NCBI RefSeq assembly: GCF_013358405.1
Contig: NZ_CP054836.1
Location: 186,001-250,000, forward strand
Source: Oricola thermophila
GTDB lineage: Bacteria > Pseudomonadota > Alphaproteobacteria > Rhizobiales > Rhizobiaceae
Direction: 5' to 3'
Length of the DNA: 64,000 bases
Positions 1 through 9,267 of the stretch are shown in pieces; within the stretch, counting starts at the first letter, position 1; every line of letters starts with the position of its first letter. Under the pieces are notes generated by a model that was not told where the DNA came from, did not search any database, and saw only the letters and a list, made by a program, of their open reading frames with translations. The position numbers were made by a program, and so were the translations under genes.

Positions 1-263
1 ACAAGCTGTTCTTCTGGATCTTCGTCGCGAACGCGATCCTGCTCGGCTGGCTCGGCTCCAAGCCGGCGGAAGGCGTCTACACGACGCTGGCACAGATCGG
101 AACGGCCTACTACTTTGCCTTCTTCCTCATCATCCTGCCGCTTCTCGGCCTGATCGAGAAACCGCGCCGGATGCCGAACTCGATCACCGAGGCGGTCCTG
201 GAGAAGAACGGGGCGCAGCAGGTGGCCGGCACCGCGGCGGCTTCGCCGGAAACAAGGGGTTGA
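1..263 (+). CDS. petB: Cytochrome b of the bc1 complex, C-terminal end (partial)
   Basis: This is the 3' end of a gene entering from the left edge, read in the frame that starts at base 3 and stops at TGA 261-263. The 86 visible residues are very hydrophobic, with two membrane segments around residues 1-14 and 29-49, and then a polar tail. The pattern of a Trp/Gly-rich loop followed by a helix ending in a Leu-Ile-Glu-Lys-Pro motif fits the last helices of bc1 cytochrome b. Cytochrome c1 follows 32 bases later, the usual petABC order. The two subunits are separate genes here, not the fused fbcH form of Bradyrhizobium. The assignment rests on this context because most of the gene lies outside the window. 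Confidence 0.88.
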   Translation, partial: KLFFWIFVANAILLGWLGSKPAEGVYTTLAQIGTAYYFAFFLIILPLLGLIEKPRRMPNSITEAVLEKNGAQQVAGTAAASPETRG

Positions 264-295
264 GGCGTTACGCCCAAACACACGGGAAACAAACA

Positions 296-1153
296 ATGAG
301 AAACATCATTGCCAAGATCGGTGCCGCGGCCCTCGCCCTGACGCTCGCCGTGCCGGCGGCGTCCGCCGCGGAGGAAGAGGCGGAACACACGGTCCACTAT
401 CCGATCAACAAGCCGGTCGAGCAGGACTGGAGCTTCGCCGGGCCGTTCGGCACCTATGACAAGGCGCAGCTGCAACGCGGCCTGAAAGTCTACGTGAACG
501 TGTGCTCAGCCTGCCATTCGCTGAAGCGCGTGGCCTTTCGCAACCTCGAGGACCTCGGCTACTCGGAAGAGCAGATCAAGGCATTCGCGGCCAACTACGA
601 GGTCGAGGACGGCCCGAACCAGGACGGCGACATGTTCACCCGTCCGGCGATCGCTTCGGATTACTTCCCGAGCCCCTACGAGAACGCGAACCAGGCGGCA
701 GCCTCCAACAACGGCGCGGTGCCGCCGGACCTGTCGCTGATCGCCAAGGCGCGCGGCGTCGAACGCGGCTTCCCGCAGTTCATCTTCGACATCTTCACCC
801 AGTACGCGGAAGGCGGCCCCGATTACATCTACTCGCTGCTGACCGGCTACACGGATGACGTTCCGGACCATATCGAGGTCCAGGACGGGCTCTACTACAA
901 CCCGTATTTCGCCAATGGCGCGGCACTCGCGATGGCGCCGCCGCTCTATGGCGACGACGTCGAATTCGACGACGGCACCCCCGCCACCATCGAGCAGGAG
1001 GCGCGCGACGTTGCCGCCTTCCTGATGTGGGCTGCGGAGCCGCACCTCGTCGAGCGCAAGGAAATGGGCTTCCGGGTCATGATCTTCCTGGTGCTGTTCT
1101 CGGCATTGCTCTACATCGCCAAGAAGCAGGTGTGGTCGCGCGTCGAGCACTGA
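296..1153 (+). CDS. petC: Cytochrome c1 of the bc1 complex
   Basis: This is the membrane-anchored c-type haem subunit that passes electrons from the Rieske protein to cytochrome c at the periplasmic face. The 285-residue product has a signal peptide (residues 1-24, ending Ala-Ser-Ala), the haem-binding motif CSACH at 70-74, a candidate axial Met213 in the sequence ALAMAPP, and a C-terminal membrane anchor at about 259-276 followed by basic residues. The ATG at 296 was preferred to a TTG at 260 that overlaps the petB stop, because it begins exactly at the signal peptide. The ribosome-binding site is weak, so it is probably translated with petB. A strong terminator follows. Confidence 0.96.
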   Translation: MRNIIAKIGAAALALTLAVPAASAAEEEAEHTVHYPINKPVEQDWSFAGPFGTYDKAQLQRGLKVYVNVCSACHSLKRVAFRNLEDLGYSEEQIKAFAANYEVEDGPNQDGDMFTRPAIASDYFPSPYENANQAAASNNGAVPPDLSLIAKARGVERGFPQFIFDIFTQYAEGGPDYIYSLLTGYTDDVPDHIEVQDGLYYNPYFANGAALAMAPPLYGDDVEFDDGTPATIEQEARDVAAFLMWAAEPHLVERKEMGFRVMIFLVLFSALLYIAKKQVWSRVEH

Positions 1154-1182
1154 CCCGCACCGAGAATACCCAACGAACACTG

Positions 1183-1210
1183 AAAGGGCGCGTCGGCGCC
1201 CTTTTCTTTT
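1183..1210 (+). terminator. Rho-independent terminator after petC
   Basis: A perfect stem is formed by AAAGGGCGC and GCGCCCTTT around a GTCG loop, followed by a T-rich run. It lies 30 bases after the petC stop and separates the pet operon from apt. Confidence 0.85.
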
Positions 1211-1264
1211 GAAGCGCGCGGGGACATGATCCGCGGCGTTTGCTGTACGGCAAGGAAAACACTG

Positions 1265-1804
<540 letters not shown>

Positions 1805-1816
1805 CGGACCGTGCCG

Positions 1817-2509
1817 ATGAGCTGGATCCTTTCCATTATCGGCCCGAGCGACATGGCGGCCCTGGCCTTCTTCGTTTGCGCCTGGCTCATGTTCGAGGCG
1901 GTGGTCGACTATTCGCCGCTACGGTTCCGCAGCCTCTCCGGCCTGATGGCCGAGCGCCGCCGCGAATGGATGCTGACGCTCGCTGACCGCGACCTGCGCA
2001 TGATCGACACGGGCATCGTGGCCGGGCTGCAGCAGGGATCGGCCTATTTCGGCTCGGCATCGATTCTTGCCATCGGCGGCTGTTTCGCGCTGTTCGGTTC
2101 CACGGACGCGGTGCTGCAGATCTATCGCGACATCCCGTTCATCGAGCCGGTGCCGCGCGGCGCCTACGAGCTCAAGGTGTTCGGCCTGACGACGATCTGC
2201 GTCTACGGATTCTTCAAGTTCGGCTGGGCCTACCGGCTGTTCAACTACTGCTCGATCCTGATCGGAGGTGTGAGCCACACGCAGGACGCGCCCCCGGAGG
2301 AACGCCGGGCCGCGGCATTGCGGGCCGCCGAGATGAACATCGTCGCCAGCCGGCACTTCACCGCCGGCATGCGGGCCATCTTCTTCTCGCTGGCCTATAT
2401 CGGCTGGTTCGTCGGACCCTGGGTGCTGATCGGCTCCACGGTATTCGTGGTCCTCGTGCTGGCGAGGCGGCAGTTCTTCTCGCGGGCGCGCAGTATCCTG
2501 ATCGCGTGA
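1817..2509 (+). CDS. DUF599 family membrane protein
   Basis: The 230-residue protein has about four hydrophobic segments, near residues 10-30, 70-90, 115-135 and 185-215. The amphipathic stretch between the first two includes an Arg-rich turn (AERRREWM). The pattern matches the uncharacterised DUF599 family of inner-membrane proteins. Its function is unknown. It starts 12 bases after apt and could be co-transcribed with it. A GTG at 1811 is an alternative start, and neither candidate has a good ribosome-binding site. Confidence 0.8.
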   Translation: MSWILSIIGPSDMAALAFFVCAWLMFEAVVDYSPLRFRSLSGLMAERRREWMLTLADRDLRMIDTGIVAGLQQGSAYFGSASILAIGGCFALFGSTDAVLQIYRDIPFIEPVPRGAYELKVFGLTTICVYGFFKFGWAYRLFNYCSILIGGVSHTQDAPPEERRAAALRAAEMNIVASRHFTAGMRAIFFSLAYIGWFVGPWVLIGSTVFVVLVLARRQFFSRARSILIA

Positions 2510-2537
2510 TGGCGGGCAACAGGGGAGGAGCGGCGTA

Positions 2538-3200
2538 TTGACCTCGTGGATTGCCGGTACACCCTATGCGAACGTCCTCGACGCGTCTGCCCGAATGGCG
2601 CTGGAGCCGCTGAAACCGCAACTGATCCGCGAGGGCACGGTGCTGTTCCGCCCGGGCGACATGCCGGCGGGTTTCGTGCTCACCGTGTCGGGCAGGGTCA
2701 ATGTCTATCTCAACAGCCGCACCGGTCGCGAATTGCTGCTCTACTCGATAGAGCCGGGCGAGACCTGCGTACAGACGACGCTCGGGATGCTGGGCGCGCA
2801 GCCCTATAGCGGCGAGGCGATCGCCGAGACCGACGTCGTCGCGGTGACCGTGCCGCCCGCGATATTCGACCGGTTGCTGACAGGCTCCGAAACCTTCCGG
2901 CGTTTCGTATTCAGGGCCTTTGCCGACAGGCTGGGCGAGATGACCCATCTGCTCGAGATGGTCGCCTTTGTGAAGGTGGAGCGGCGGCTGGCGCAGTGGC
3001 TGCTTGCACAGGCCGGCGAGGACGGTGCCGTGAGGGCGACGCACGCGGAAATCGCCTCGGCCATCGGCTCGGCGCGGGAAGTCGTCTCGCGCCGGCTGGA
3101 GGCGCTTGCCGGGCGCGGCATCGTCAGGCTGGAGCGCGGCGTCGTACGGATAGAGTCGGCAAGAGGCCTGCGGCAGATAGCCGGGGAGGAGGCCACCTGA
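2538..3200 (+). CDS. Crp/Fnr-family transcriptional regulator
   Basis: The 220-residue protein has an N-terminal cyclic-nucleotide-binding-like beta-roll (about 20-135), a long dimer helix, and a C-terminal winged helix-turn-helix (about 150-205) with the recognition-helix motif SAREVVSRRLEAL. There is no FNR-type N-terminal cysteine cluster, so an iron-sulfur oxygen sensor is unlikely. The start is TTG 2538, supported by a very strong GGGGAGGAG ribosome-binding site seven bases upstream. The next gene is a DUF2892 protein with a short palindrome in front of it, which suggests a local target. The effector cannot be told from sequence. Confidence 0.93.
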   Translation: MTSWIAGTPYANVLDASARMALEPLKPQLIREGTVLFRPGDMPAGFVLTVSGRVNVYLNSRTGRELLLYSIEPGETCVQTTLGMLGAQPYSGEAIAETDVVAVTVPPAIFDRLLTGSETFRRFVFRAFADRLGEMTHLLEMVAFVKVERRLAQWLLAQAGEDGAVRATHAEIASAIGSAREVVSRRLEALAGRGIVRLERGVVRIESARGLRQIAGEEAT

Positions 3201-3216
3201 GAATCCTTATCCTTGT

Positions 3217-3229
3217 GTGACATGGTCAC
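3217..3229. promoter_or_regulatory. Palindrome between the Crp/Fnr gene and the DUF2892 gene
   Basis: A perfect inverted repeat, GTGAC-ATG-GTCAC, lies 66 bases before the DUF2892 start and 17 bases after the regulator's stop. Its GTGA/TCAC half-sites resemble Crp-type operators, although the spacer is shorter than the classical one. Binding by the adjacent regulator is an inference. Confidence 0.4.
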
Positions 3230-3295
3230 CGACAACGGCGTCGAAATGCTGTTTGATGCCGCCATCGACCGAAACCAATGAGGAAAGGAACGGAC

Positions 3296-3502
3296 ATGTT
3301 CAAGACCAATGAAGGCATGATCGACAGGGCGATCCGGGTCATCGTCGGCTTGGTGCTTCTTGCCGCCTTCTTCATGTATCCGGATGCGTCATGGCGCTAC
3401 TGGACGCTGGTCGGCATCATTCCACTGGTGACGGGGCTCGTCGGGACGTGCCCGGTCTACTCGGTCTTCGGCATCTCCACCTGTCCGACCAGGAAAGCCT
3501 GA
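3296..3502 (+). CDS. DUF2892 (YgaP transmembrane-like) small membrane protein
   Basis: The 68-residue protein has two membrane segments (about 14-28 and 36-52) and a conserved Gly-Thr-Cys-Pro motif followed by a second Cys-Pro near the C-terminus. This is the DUF2892 fold, also found as the membrane part of the YgaP rhodanese. Such proteins often accompany sulfur-handling genes. The ATG at 3296 has an AGGAAAGGAA ribosome-binding site directly upstream, so it is preferred to the ATG at 3278. It lies downstream of a Crp/Fnr regulator and ends at a bidirectional terminator. Confidence 0.85.
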   Translation: MFKTNEGMIDRAIRVIVGLVLLAAFFMYPDASWRYWTLVGIIPLVTGLVGTCPVYSVFGISTCPTRKA

Positions 3503-3514
3503 CCCGGAATCGAA

Positions 3515-3539
3515 AAAGGCGGCGAAACTCGCCGCCTTT
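3515..3539. terminator. Bidirectional rho-independent terminator
   Basis: A perfect 10-base-pair stem, AAAGGCGGCG / CGCCGCCTTT, encloses an AAACT loop. The A and T tracts on either side let it end both the plus-strand DUF2892 transcript and the minus-strand rplY-pth-ychF transcript. Confidence 0.85.
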
Positions 3540-3559
3540 CCATTCGCGTGCGGTCGGCG

Positions 3560-4663
3560 TCAGACGTTGAACTTGAACAGCATCACGTCGCCGTCCTGGA
3601 CGATGTATTCCTTGCCCTCGTCGCGCGCCTTGCCGGCCTCCTTGGCTGCAACCTCGCCGCCCAGCGTGACGAAGTCGTCATAGGCGATGGTCTGGGCACG
3701 GATGAAGCCCTTCTCGAAATCGGTGTGGATTTCTCCGGCCGCCTGAGGCGCCTTGGCGCCCTTCTTCACGGTCCATGCCCGTGTCTCCTTCGGGCCGGCG
3801 GTGAAGAAGGTGATGAGGTCGAGCAGGCGGTAGCCCTCGCGGATCAGCCGGTCGAGGCCCGGTTCCTCCAGCCCCATGGCTTCCAGGTACTCCTCGGCCT
3901 CGGCATCTTCCAGCTGGGCCAGTTCGGCCTCGATTGCCGCCGAGATGACGACGGTGCGTGCGCCCTGTTCTGCCGCCATCTTCTCGACAGCCTGCGAATG
4001 GGCATTGCCGGTCGCCGCGTCGCCCTCGGCGACGTTGCAGACATAGAGGACCGGCTTGGAGGTCAGCAGGTTCAGGCTCTTCAGGATGGCAAGATCCTCG
4101 GTCGCGATGCCATCGAGCATCAGGCGGACGGGCTTCGAATCCTGCAGCAGGGCAAGGGCCTGCTCCATGACCGGGAGGATGGTCACGGCTTCCTTGTCCT
4201 TGCCGGTGGCGCGCTTGCGGATCTGCACGATGCGGCGCTCGAGGCTCTCGAGATCAGCCAGCATCAGCTCGGTCTCGACGGTCTCTGCATCCGAAACGGG
4301 ATCGATGCGTCCCTCGACATGGGTGATGTCGTCATCCTCGAAGCAGCGCAGAACGTGGACAATGGCATCGACCTCGCGGATGTTGGCGAGGAACTGGTTG
4401 CCGAGGCCCTCGCCCTTCGAGGCGCCGCGCACGAGGCCGGCAATGTCGACGAAATTGATGCGGGTCGGGATGATCTCCTTGGAGCCGGCCGCCGCGGCGA
4501 TTTTCGCCAGGCGCGGATCGGGCACCGCGACCTCGCCGGTGTTCGGCTCGATGGTGCAGAAGGGGTAGTTCGCCGCCTGCGCGGCCGCGGTCTTTGTCAG
4601 CGCGTTGAAGAGCGTCGACTTGCCGACATTGGGCAGGCCGACGATGCCGCATTTGAAACCCAT
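3560..4663 (-). CDS. ychF: Redox-regulated ATPase YchF (Obg-like)
   Basis: This is a universally conserved TRAFAC-class P-loop ATPase, 367 residues, near the usual 363. The G1 motif is GLPNVGKST (about 8-16), the DxxG motif is DIAG, and the usual NKxD is replaced by NVAE. That replacement explains why this family prefers ATP to GTP. A C-terminal TGS domain ends with the conserved GDVMLFKFNV. It is five bases downstream of pth, the standard pairing in many bacteria, so the two are almost certainly one transcript. Confidence 0.97.
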   Translation of the reverse strand: MGFKCGIVGLPNVGKSTLFNALTKTAAAQAANYPFCTIEPNTGEVAVPDPRLAKIAAAAGSKEIIPTRINFVDIAGLVRGASKGEGLGNQFLANIREVDAIVHVLRCFEDDDITHVEGRIDPVSDAETVETELMLADLESLERRIVQIRKRATGKDKEAVTILPVMEQALALLQDSKPVRLMLDGIATEDLAILKSLNLLTSKPVLYVCNVAEGDAATGNAHSQAVEKMAAEQGARTVVISAAIEAELAQLEDAEAEEYLEAMGLEEPGLDRLIREGYRLLDLITFFTAGPKETRAWTVKKGAKAPQAAGEIHTDFEKGFIRAQTIAYDDFVTLGGEVAAKEAGKARDEGKEYIVQDGDVMLFKFNV

Positions 4664-4667
4664 CAGG

Positions 4668-5396
4668 TCAGTCCTTCTTTCCGAATAGCTTGTTCAGCAT
4701 GTCCGCCATGGGGCCGGTCGGCTTGACCTCCGGGGCATGTTGGCGCGCCTGGCGAACATGGCTCTGTTTCTTCGCGCCGGCGGGCTTCGCCGGTGCCGGT
4801 TTTTTCCTAGCGGTCGCCATGTCCGTTTCCCCCATCGCAAGCGCGATCCTGTTCATGAACCCCGAGTCGTCTCCCTTGACCAGCAACTCGGCATTGTCCG
4901 CGATCTCCGTCAGCAGGCGATCGATCCAGCCCCGGTCGGCCTTCGCGAAATCGCCAAGGACATGGGCGTGCACGCGCTCCTTGGCGCCGGGATGCCCGAT
5001 GCCGATGCGGACGCGCCGGTAGTCCTTGCCGCAATGGGCGTCGATCGACTTGATGCCGTTGTGGCCACCGGAACCTCCGCCGGTCTTGATGCGCAGCTTT
5101 CCGGGCGGCAGGTCGAGCTCGTCATAGAGGACAATCAGCGAATCCGGTCCGAGCTTGTAGAAGCGCAACGCCTCGCCGACGGCCTGCCCGGAATTGTTCA
5201 TGAAGGTCTGGGGCTTGATGACCAGAACCTTCTCCCCGCCGATGCGCCCCTCGGCAATCTCGGCGTTGAACTTCTTCTGCCAGGGACCGAAAGACGAATG
5301 GCGGCGAACGATCTCGTCCGCCGCCATGAAGCCGATATTGTGCCGGTTGTTGGCATATTTGGTGCCGGGATTGCCGAGGCCAGCGACAATGAGCAT
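4668..5396 (-). CDS. pth: Peptidyl-tRNA hydrolase
   Basis: This enzyme releases peptides from peptidyl-tRNAs that drop off the ribosome. Conserved elements are the start [19 protein letters not shown], which carries the active-site Asn and catalytic His, then FMNNSG, and YDELDLPPG with the catalytic Asp. At 242 residues it is longer than the 190-200 of E. coli. The extra is a basic, Ala/Pro/Lys-rich C-terminal tail from about residue 195, common in alphaproteobacteria. It lies between rplY and ychF. Confidence 0.97.
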   Translation of the reverse strand: MLIVAGLGNPGTKYANNRHNIGFMAADEIVRRHSSFGPWQKKFNAEIAEGRIGGEKVLVIKPQTFMNNSGQAVGEALRFYKLGPDSLIVLYDELDLPPGKLRIKTGGGSGGHNGIKSIDAHCGKDYRRVRIGIGHPGAKERVHAHVLGDFAKADRGWIDRLLTEIADNAELLVKGDDSGFMNRIALAMGETDMATARKKPAPAKPAGAKKQSHVRQARQHAPEVKPTGPMADMLNKLFGKKD

Positions 5397-5435
5397 GGCA
5401 ATAACCCCACAATCTGTGCAACCGGCAGGCCGGGA

Positions 5436-6068
5436 TTACTCCTCGGCGGTGACTGCTTCCTCTTCCGTCTCGACGACTTCTTCCGCCTCTTCCTTGGCGC
5501 CGCCACCCGGCGCGGAGATCGTGGCGATGGTGAAGTCGCGATCGGTGATGGTCGGCACTACGCCCTTCGGCAGCTCGATGCGCGAGATCTTGAGCGCGTC
5601 GCCGAGCTCGGCGTCGGCCAAGTCCAGCTCGAAGTAGTCCGGGATCGCGTCGGCTGGGCAGTGAACCTCGACCTCGTGGCGGACGACGTTGAGCGTGCCG
5701 CCCTTCTTGAGGCCCGGGCAGGTCTCTTCGTTGAGGAAGTGGACCGGGATGTTCACCGTCACTTCGGTCTTTGCCGAGACGCGCAGGAAATCGACATGCA
5801 TGACGATGTCCTTGACCGGGTCGAGGTCGTAGGCCTTCGGCAGAACGCGGTGCTTCTTGCCGTCCAGCTCGATCTCCGCAACCGTGGTCATGAAGCCGCC
5901 GGCATGGATGCGCTTGGTCACTTCGTTGAGCGGAAGCGTGATGGAAAGCGGGGGCTTGTTGTCACCATAGATGACAGCGGGAATGTTGCCGTTGCGGCGA
6001 ATAGCCCGGGCGGACCCCTTACCGACCCGTTCGCGCGCCTCGGCCTTGAGCACGTATGTCTCGCTCAT
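5436..6068 (-). CDS. rplY: 50S ribosomal protein L25 (general stress protein Ctc form)
   Basis: This is a 5S rRNA-binding ribosomal protein of the long two-domain TL5/Ctc type (210 residues). The N-terminal 5S-binding domain covers about 1-90 (with [20 protein letters not shown]) and a beta domain follows. The acidic C-terminal tail is rich in Glu and is typical of alphaproteobacteria. The ATG at 6068 has an AAAGGAAA ribosome-binding site, whereas the longer reading from 6158 has no support. It is first in the rplY-pth-ychF operon. Confidence 0.96.
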   Translation of the reverse strand: MSETYVLKAEARERVGKGSARAIRRNGNIPAVIYGDNKPPLSITLPLNEVTKRIHAGGFMTTVAEIELDGKKHRVLPKAYDLDPVKDIVMHVDFLRVSAKTEVTVNIPVHFLNEETCPGLKKGGTLNVVRHEVEVHCPADAIPDYFELDLADAELGDALKISRIELPKGVVPTITDRDFTIATISAPGGGAKEEAEEVVETEEEAVTAEE

Positions 6069-6333
6069 GGCATTTCCTTTCGAGGACGTAATATGGAGTG
6101 TTTTACTGTTTCCAGAAAAACCAAAGCCGGTCGCCCGGCCTTGCCGCGCTGCCTCCAAGGGTGTCTGCGCGGATGCGCGTGCCTATAGCGCACCGGGCAC
6201 GTCGGTGCAAGTTTCCACGGGAGAAGATAGTGCGGGAAGGCGAAGGGCGTTAAAAGACAGGCGAAGCCGGGGCCGCGCCCCCGTTTTCCGCGAATGACCT
6301 TTCCGGATAGGGGGCGGGTCGGCGCCAGACCGA

Positions 6334-7272
6334 TCAGTCGAAAAGGGAGGAGACGGACTGCTCGTGCGAGGTGCGGGCAATGGCCTCGCCGATCAGGTCG
6401 GTGATCGAAAGCACGCGGATATTGGGCGCGGATTCGACGGCCGCCGTCGGCTGGATGGAGTCGGTGATGACCAGCTCGGTCAGCTTGGAATCCATGATGC
6501 GGTTGACCGCGCCGCCGGATAGCACGCCATGCGTGATGTAGGCGGTCACGCTGTTCGCGCCCTTTTCCAGCAGGGCCTCGGCGGCGTTGCACAGCGTTCC
6601 GCCGGAATCGATGATGTCGTCGATCAGAAAGCAATCCTTGCCCTTGATCTCGCCGATCACGTTCATCACCTCGGATTCGCCGGGCTTCTCGCGTCGCTTG
6701 TCGACAATGGCCAGCAGGGTGTCGTTGAGCCGCTTGGACAGGGCGCGGGCGCGCACCACGCCGCCGACATCGGGGGACACGACGATCACGCTCGACAGAT
6801 CCTTGTAGCGGGCGCGGATGTCGCGCGCCATGACAGGAACGGCGTAGAGGTTGTCGGTCGGAATGTCGAAGAAGCCCTGGATCTGGCCGGCATGGAGGTC
6901 GAGCGTGAGCACGCGGTCGGCGCCGGCACGGGTGATCAGGTTGGCGACCAGCTTGGCCGAGATCGGCGTGCGGCCGGAGGTGCGCCGGTCCTGGCGGGCA
7001 TAGCCGAAATAGGGGATCACGGCCGTGATGCGTCGCGCCGAGGAGCGGCGGAACGCATCGATCATGATGAGCAGTTCCATCAGGTGATCGTTGGCCGGGT
7101 AGGAGGTCGACTGGAGAATGAAAACATCCTCGCCGCGGACATTTTCCTGGATCTCGACGAAGATTTCCTCGTCAGCGAATCGGCGGACGCTTGCCCGTCC
7201 GACACTCACTCCCAGATACTTGGCAACGGATTCCGCGAGTTGGCGATTGGAATTGCCAGCGAAGAGTTTCAT
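6334..7272 (-). CDS. prs: Ribose-phosphate pyrophosphokinase
   Basis: This enzyme makes PRPP from ribose-5-phosphate and ATP, feeding purine, pyrimidine, histidine and tryptophan synthesis, and also Apt in this window. The 312-residue length is standard. The PRPP synthase signature [14 protein letters not shown] and the flexible-loop motif YARQDRR are intact, as is the PRPP-binding loop DDIIDSGGT. The ATG at 7272 fits the conserved MKLFAGNSN start, so an upstream in-frame ATG is rejected. The 265 bases between its stop and rplY hold no other gene that I can support. Confidence 0.97.
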   Translation of the reverse strand: MKLFAGNSNRQLAESVAKYLGVSVGRASVRRFADEEIFVEIQENVRGEDVFILQSTSYPANDHLMELLIMIDAFRRSSARRITAVIPYFGYARQDRRTSGRTPISAKLVANLITRAGADRVLTLDLHAGQIQGFFDIPTDNLYAVPVMARDIRARYKDLSSVIVVSPDVGGVVRARALSKRLNDTLLAIVDKRREKPGESEVMNVIGEIKGKDCFLIDDIIDSGGTLCNAAEALLEKGANSVTAYITHGVLSGGAVNRIMDSKLTELVITDSIQPTAAVESAPNIRVLSITDLIGEAIARTSHEQSVSSLFD

Positions 7273-7379
7273 TGCGCCCTGCCGGTGCGTGCTGTGGATA
7301 ACTGGCGCGGGTTTTACAGCCCCCACCACTCATTGCAAGGCGCAAAGCCGGTTTCACACCCGATTCTTCACACCACGGG

Positions 7380-7937
7380 TCATGCCCCGCTTTTCAGCCA
7401 TGCCGTATAGGCGAGCATGAAGCTGTCGGCAATCGCCTCCATTGTCGCAGGCGGCACGGATGCCCAAGGGTCCGGCGTCGCGCCGGGGACGGTCTCCTGA
7501 CCCTGTATCCGGTGCACGCGCTGCCCGCTCGGGGTGATGACGTCCCATACATGGACGACGGTGGTCGATCCGCTCTCCGTGAAGGCGGAGAAGTAGCCCT
7601 TGATCTCATGGGTGTAGCCGCCGGCTTCGGCGGGAACGAGACGGACGCCGCTGGCGCTGCCCACGCTGCCCAGGCGCTTCGACAGCGGTTCCACCTTGTC
7701 CACGGAGACTCCCACCACCGGTGCGAAATAGACGCGGGCGATCTCGGGAGCGTCGGTAGGCGTATTCGCGGCGGTTACCGCGCCCTGCGCCGCCGCATCG
7801 CCCGCGATCGCGGGAAAGCGGGCCTCGGCCGCGGCCTCGTCCGGGTCCTGCGGCTGGCCGATGCCGAGTCCGCTGTCGGTGCCGGTGCATGCGGAGACGA
7901 GAAGAAGCGCACACGCCAGGCTGGCGAGCCGAAGCAT
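7380..7937 (-). CDS. Putative lipoprotein of unknown function
   Basis: The product is about 185 residues. A lipoprotein signal peptide ends in LLLVSAC, so Cys17 should be acylated, and residues 20-60 are low-complexity, Asp/Ala-rich. The remainder has beta-strand character with no domain that I recognise. The in-frame ATG at 7949 would add four residues. The start region sits in the first copy of a 26-base tandem repeat that fills the upstream gap, so this gene's promoter must lie in or beyond the repeats. Confidence 0.72.
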   Translation of the reverse strand: MLRLASLACALLLVSACTGTDSGLGIGQPQDPDEAAAEARFPAIAGDAAAQGAVTAANTPTDAPEIARVYFAPVVGVSVDKVEPLSKRLGSVGSASGVRLVPAEAGGYTHEIKGYFSAFTESGSTTVVHVWDVITPSGQRVHRIQGQETVPGATPDPWASVPPATMEAIADSFMLAYTAWLKSGA

Positions 7938-7944
7938 TGTTCCC

Positions 7945-8048
7945 GTCATCCAGCCGTCATCCCCATTTCCGTCATGCAGCCGCCATACCCGTACCTGTCA
8001 TGCAGCAGTCATCCCCGTTCGCGTCATGCAGCAGTCATCCCGCTGTTG
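7945..8048. repeat. Four tandem 26-base repeats upstream of the lipoprotein gene
   Basis: Four contiguous imperfect 26-base units lie at 7945-7970, 7971-7996, 7997-8022 and 8023-8048. Each begins GTCATSCAGC, and most have a second GTCATCC at position 12. Units 3 and 4 agree over their first 19 bases. They fill almost the whole gap between the lipoprotein start and the stop of the upstream gene. Confidence 0.9.
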
Positions 8049-8081
8049 TTGTTGTGATGGTGGAGCGCCCAAACCCTTACC

Positions 8082-9233
8082 TCAACCCACAATCAAATCA
8101 AGGCCGTGACGCGACAGGCATTCGGGCTCGCCGTCCGTCGTCAGATAGGTCTGGCCCAAGGTCATTGCAGTGCCGCTATCGGAATCGGCAATGATCATGT
8201 GTGCGAACAGCGTCATGTTCGGTTCCACGGGTTCTTCATTGCCGGCGTGGAACATGGGCATGTCCATCCAGCAGGGCGTGAAATGGGCGCCGAGCGAATA
8301 GCCGCAGGCATTCAGGCGATGGCGCGTCAGATCGGCTTCGGCCATTGCCCGTGCATGGGCATCGAACACGTCGCCGAAGGTATAGCCGGGGCGCATCACG
8401 GTCTCGCAGGCGGCGAGCGCGGCTTTTGCGGCCTCGTAAAGCTCCAGGTGACGCGACGATGGCTTGCCGGTCAGCACGGTACGCATCATTGCGGCATGGT
8501 AGCGGCGATAGGCACCTGCCCATTCGAGCGTCAGCTGGTCGTTCTTCCCGAGCGTGCGGCGTCCGGACTTGTACCTGCAAAGCAGAGCATCCTCACCCGA
8601 ACCGATGATGAATTCGTTGCCTGCATAGTCGCCACCACCTTCGAGGATGGCTCCCTGCATGGCGGCGAGGATCCTGCTTTCGTCCGTGCCGGCCCTGATC
8701 AGCGGAATCGCCGCGTCGAGGGCGTCATCCGCCAGTTCCGCGGCCTTCCTGGCACAGGCGATCTCTGCCGGCGACTTGATCGACCGCAGTCGCGGAACGA
8801 TCGCCGAGGCATCCTCCAGTTCCGCGAAGGTGCTCAGGGCGGTATCCACGCGCCGCCCGTTGGCGGCCGTCAGGCCGTGGGTTTCGTATTCGATGCCGAT
8901 GCGCTTTCCGAGCAGGTCGCGGTCGGAAAGGAGTTCCTTCAGGTCGCGCGCCGGGTTGGCTCCGGCGCGGTCCTCCCAGATCACGATCGTTTCAACGTTG
9001 GAAGTATGTCGCGCCTGGCGCAGGTCTGCCGATCGCGTCAACAATGCGATTTCGCCGTTTGCCTCGACGATCATGCACTGGAAGAAACAGAAGCCGAAGG
9101 TATCGTAGCCGGTGAGCCAGTACATGCTCTCCTGCGCGAAGAGAAGCATGGCATCCAGCCTCGCATCCTTCATTTCCGCTAGCAGGCGCGCCTTGCGCTC
9201 CTCGAACTCGCTGGCTTCGAAATGCAGGGCCAT
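8082..9233 (-). CDS. M24-fold hydrolase lacking the usual metal ligands (creatinase/ectoine-hydrolase type)
   Basis: The 383-residue protein has the two-domain architecture of Xaa-Pro peptidases and creatinases: an N-terminal creatinase-like domain (about 1-150, with MYWLTGYDTFGFCFFQ) and a pita-bread domain (about 155-383). The five dinuclear-metal ligands expected in M24 peptidases all appear replaced: Glu237 for the first Asp, Ala248 for the second, Tyr312 in GYSLG for His, His345 for Glu, and Gly360 for the last Glu. Metal-free M24 relatives such as creatinase and ectoine hydrolase act on small C-N bonds, so a peptidase function is doubtful. The start at 9233 has GAGGAGA upstream. Confidence 0.82.
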   Translation of the reverse strand: MALHFEASEFEERKARLLAEMKDARLDAMLLFAQESMYWLTGYDTFGFCFFQCMIVEANGEIALLTRSADLRQARHTSNVETIVIWEDRAGANPARDLKELLSDRDLLGKRIGIEYETHGLTAANGRRVDTALSTFAELEDASAIVPRLRSIKSPAEIACARKAAELADDALDAAIPLIRAGTDESRILAAMQGAILEGGGDYAGNEFIIGSGEDALLCRYKSGRRTLGKNDQLTLEWAGAYRRYHAAMMRTVLTGKPSSRHLELYEAAKAALAACETVMRPGYTFGDVFDAHARAMAEADLTRHRLNACGYSLGAHFTPCWMDMPMFHAGNEEPVEPNMTLFAHMIIADSDSGTAMTLGQTYLTTDGEPECLSRHGLDLIVG

Positions 9234-9267
9234 GAATGGTCTCCTCGTCCAGTACGAAAAAGGCAGA

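Noticed and set aside
3548-4726. A 392-codon plus-strand frame opposite ychF
   Set aside because: ychF on the minus strand is unmistakable, and the plus-strand product has no family features.
7945-8048. The 26-base repeats as a CRISPR array
   Set aside because: The units are contiguous without spacers, are imperfect, and there are no cas genes.
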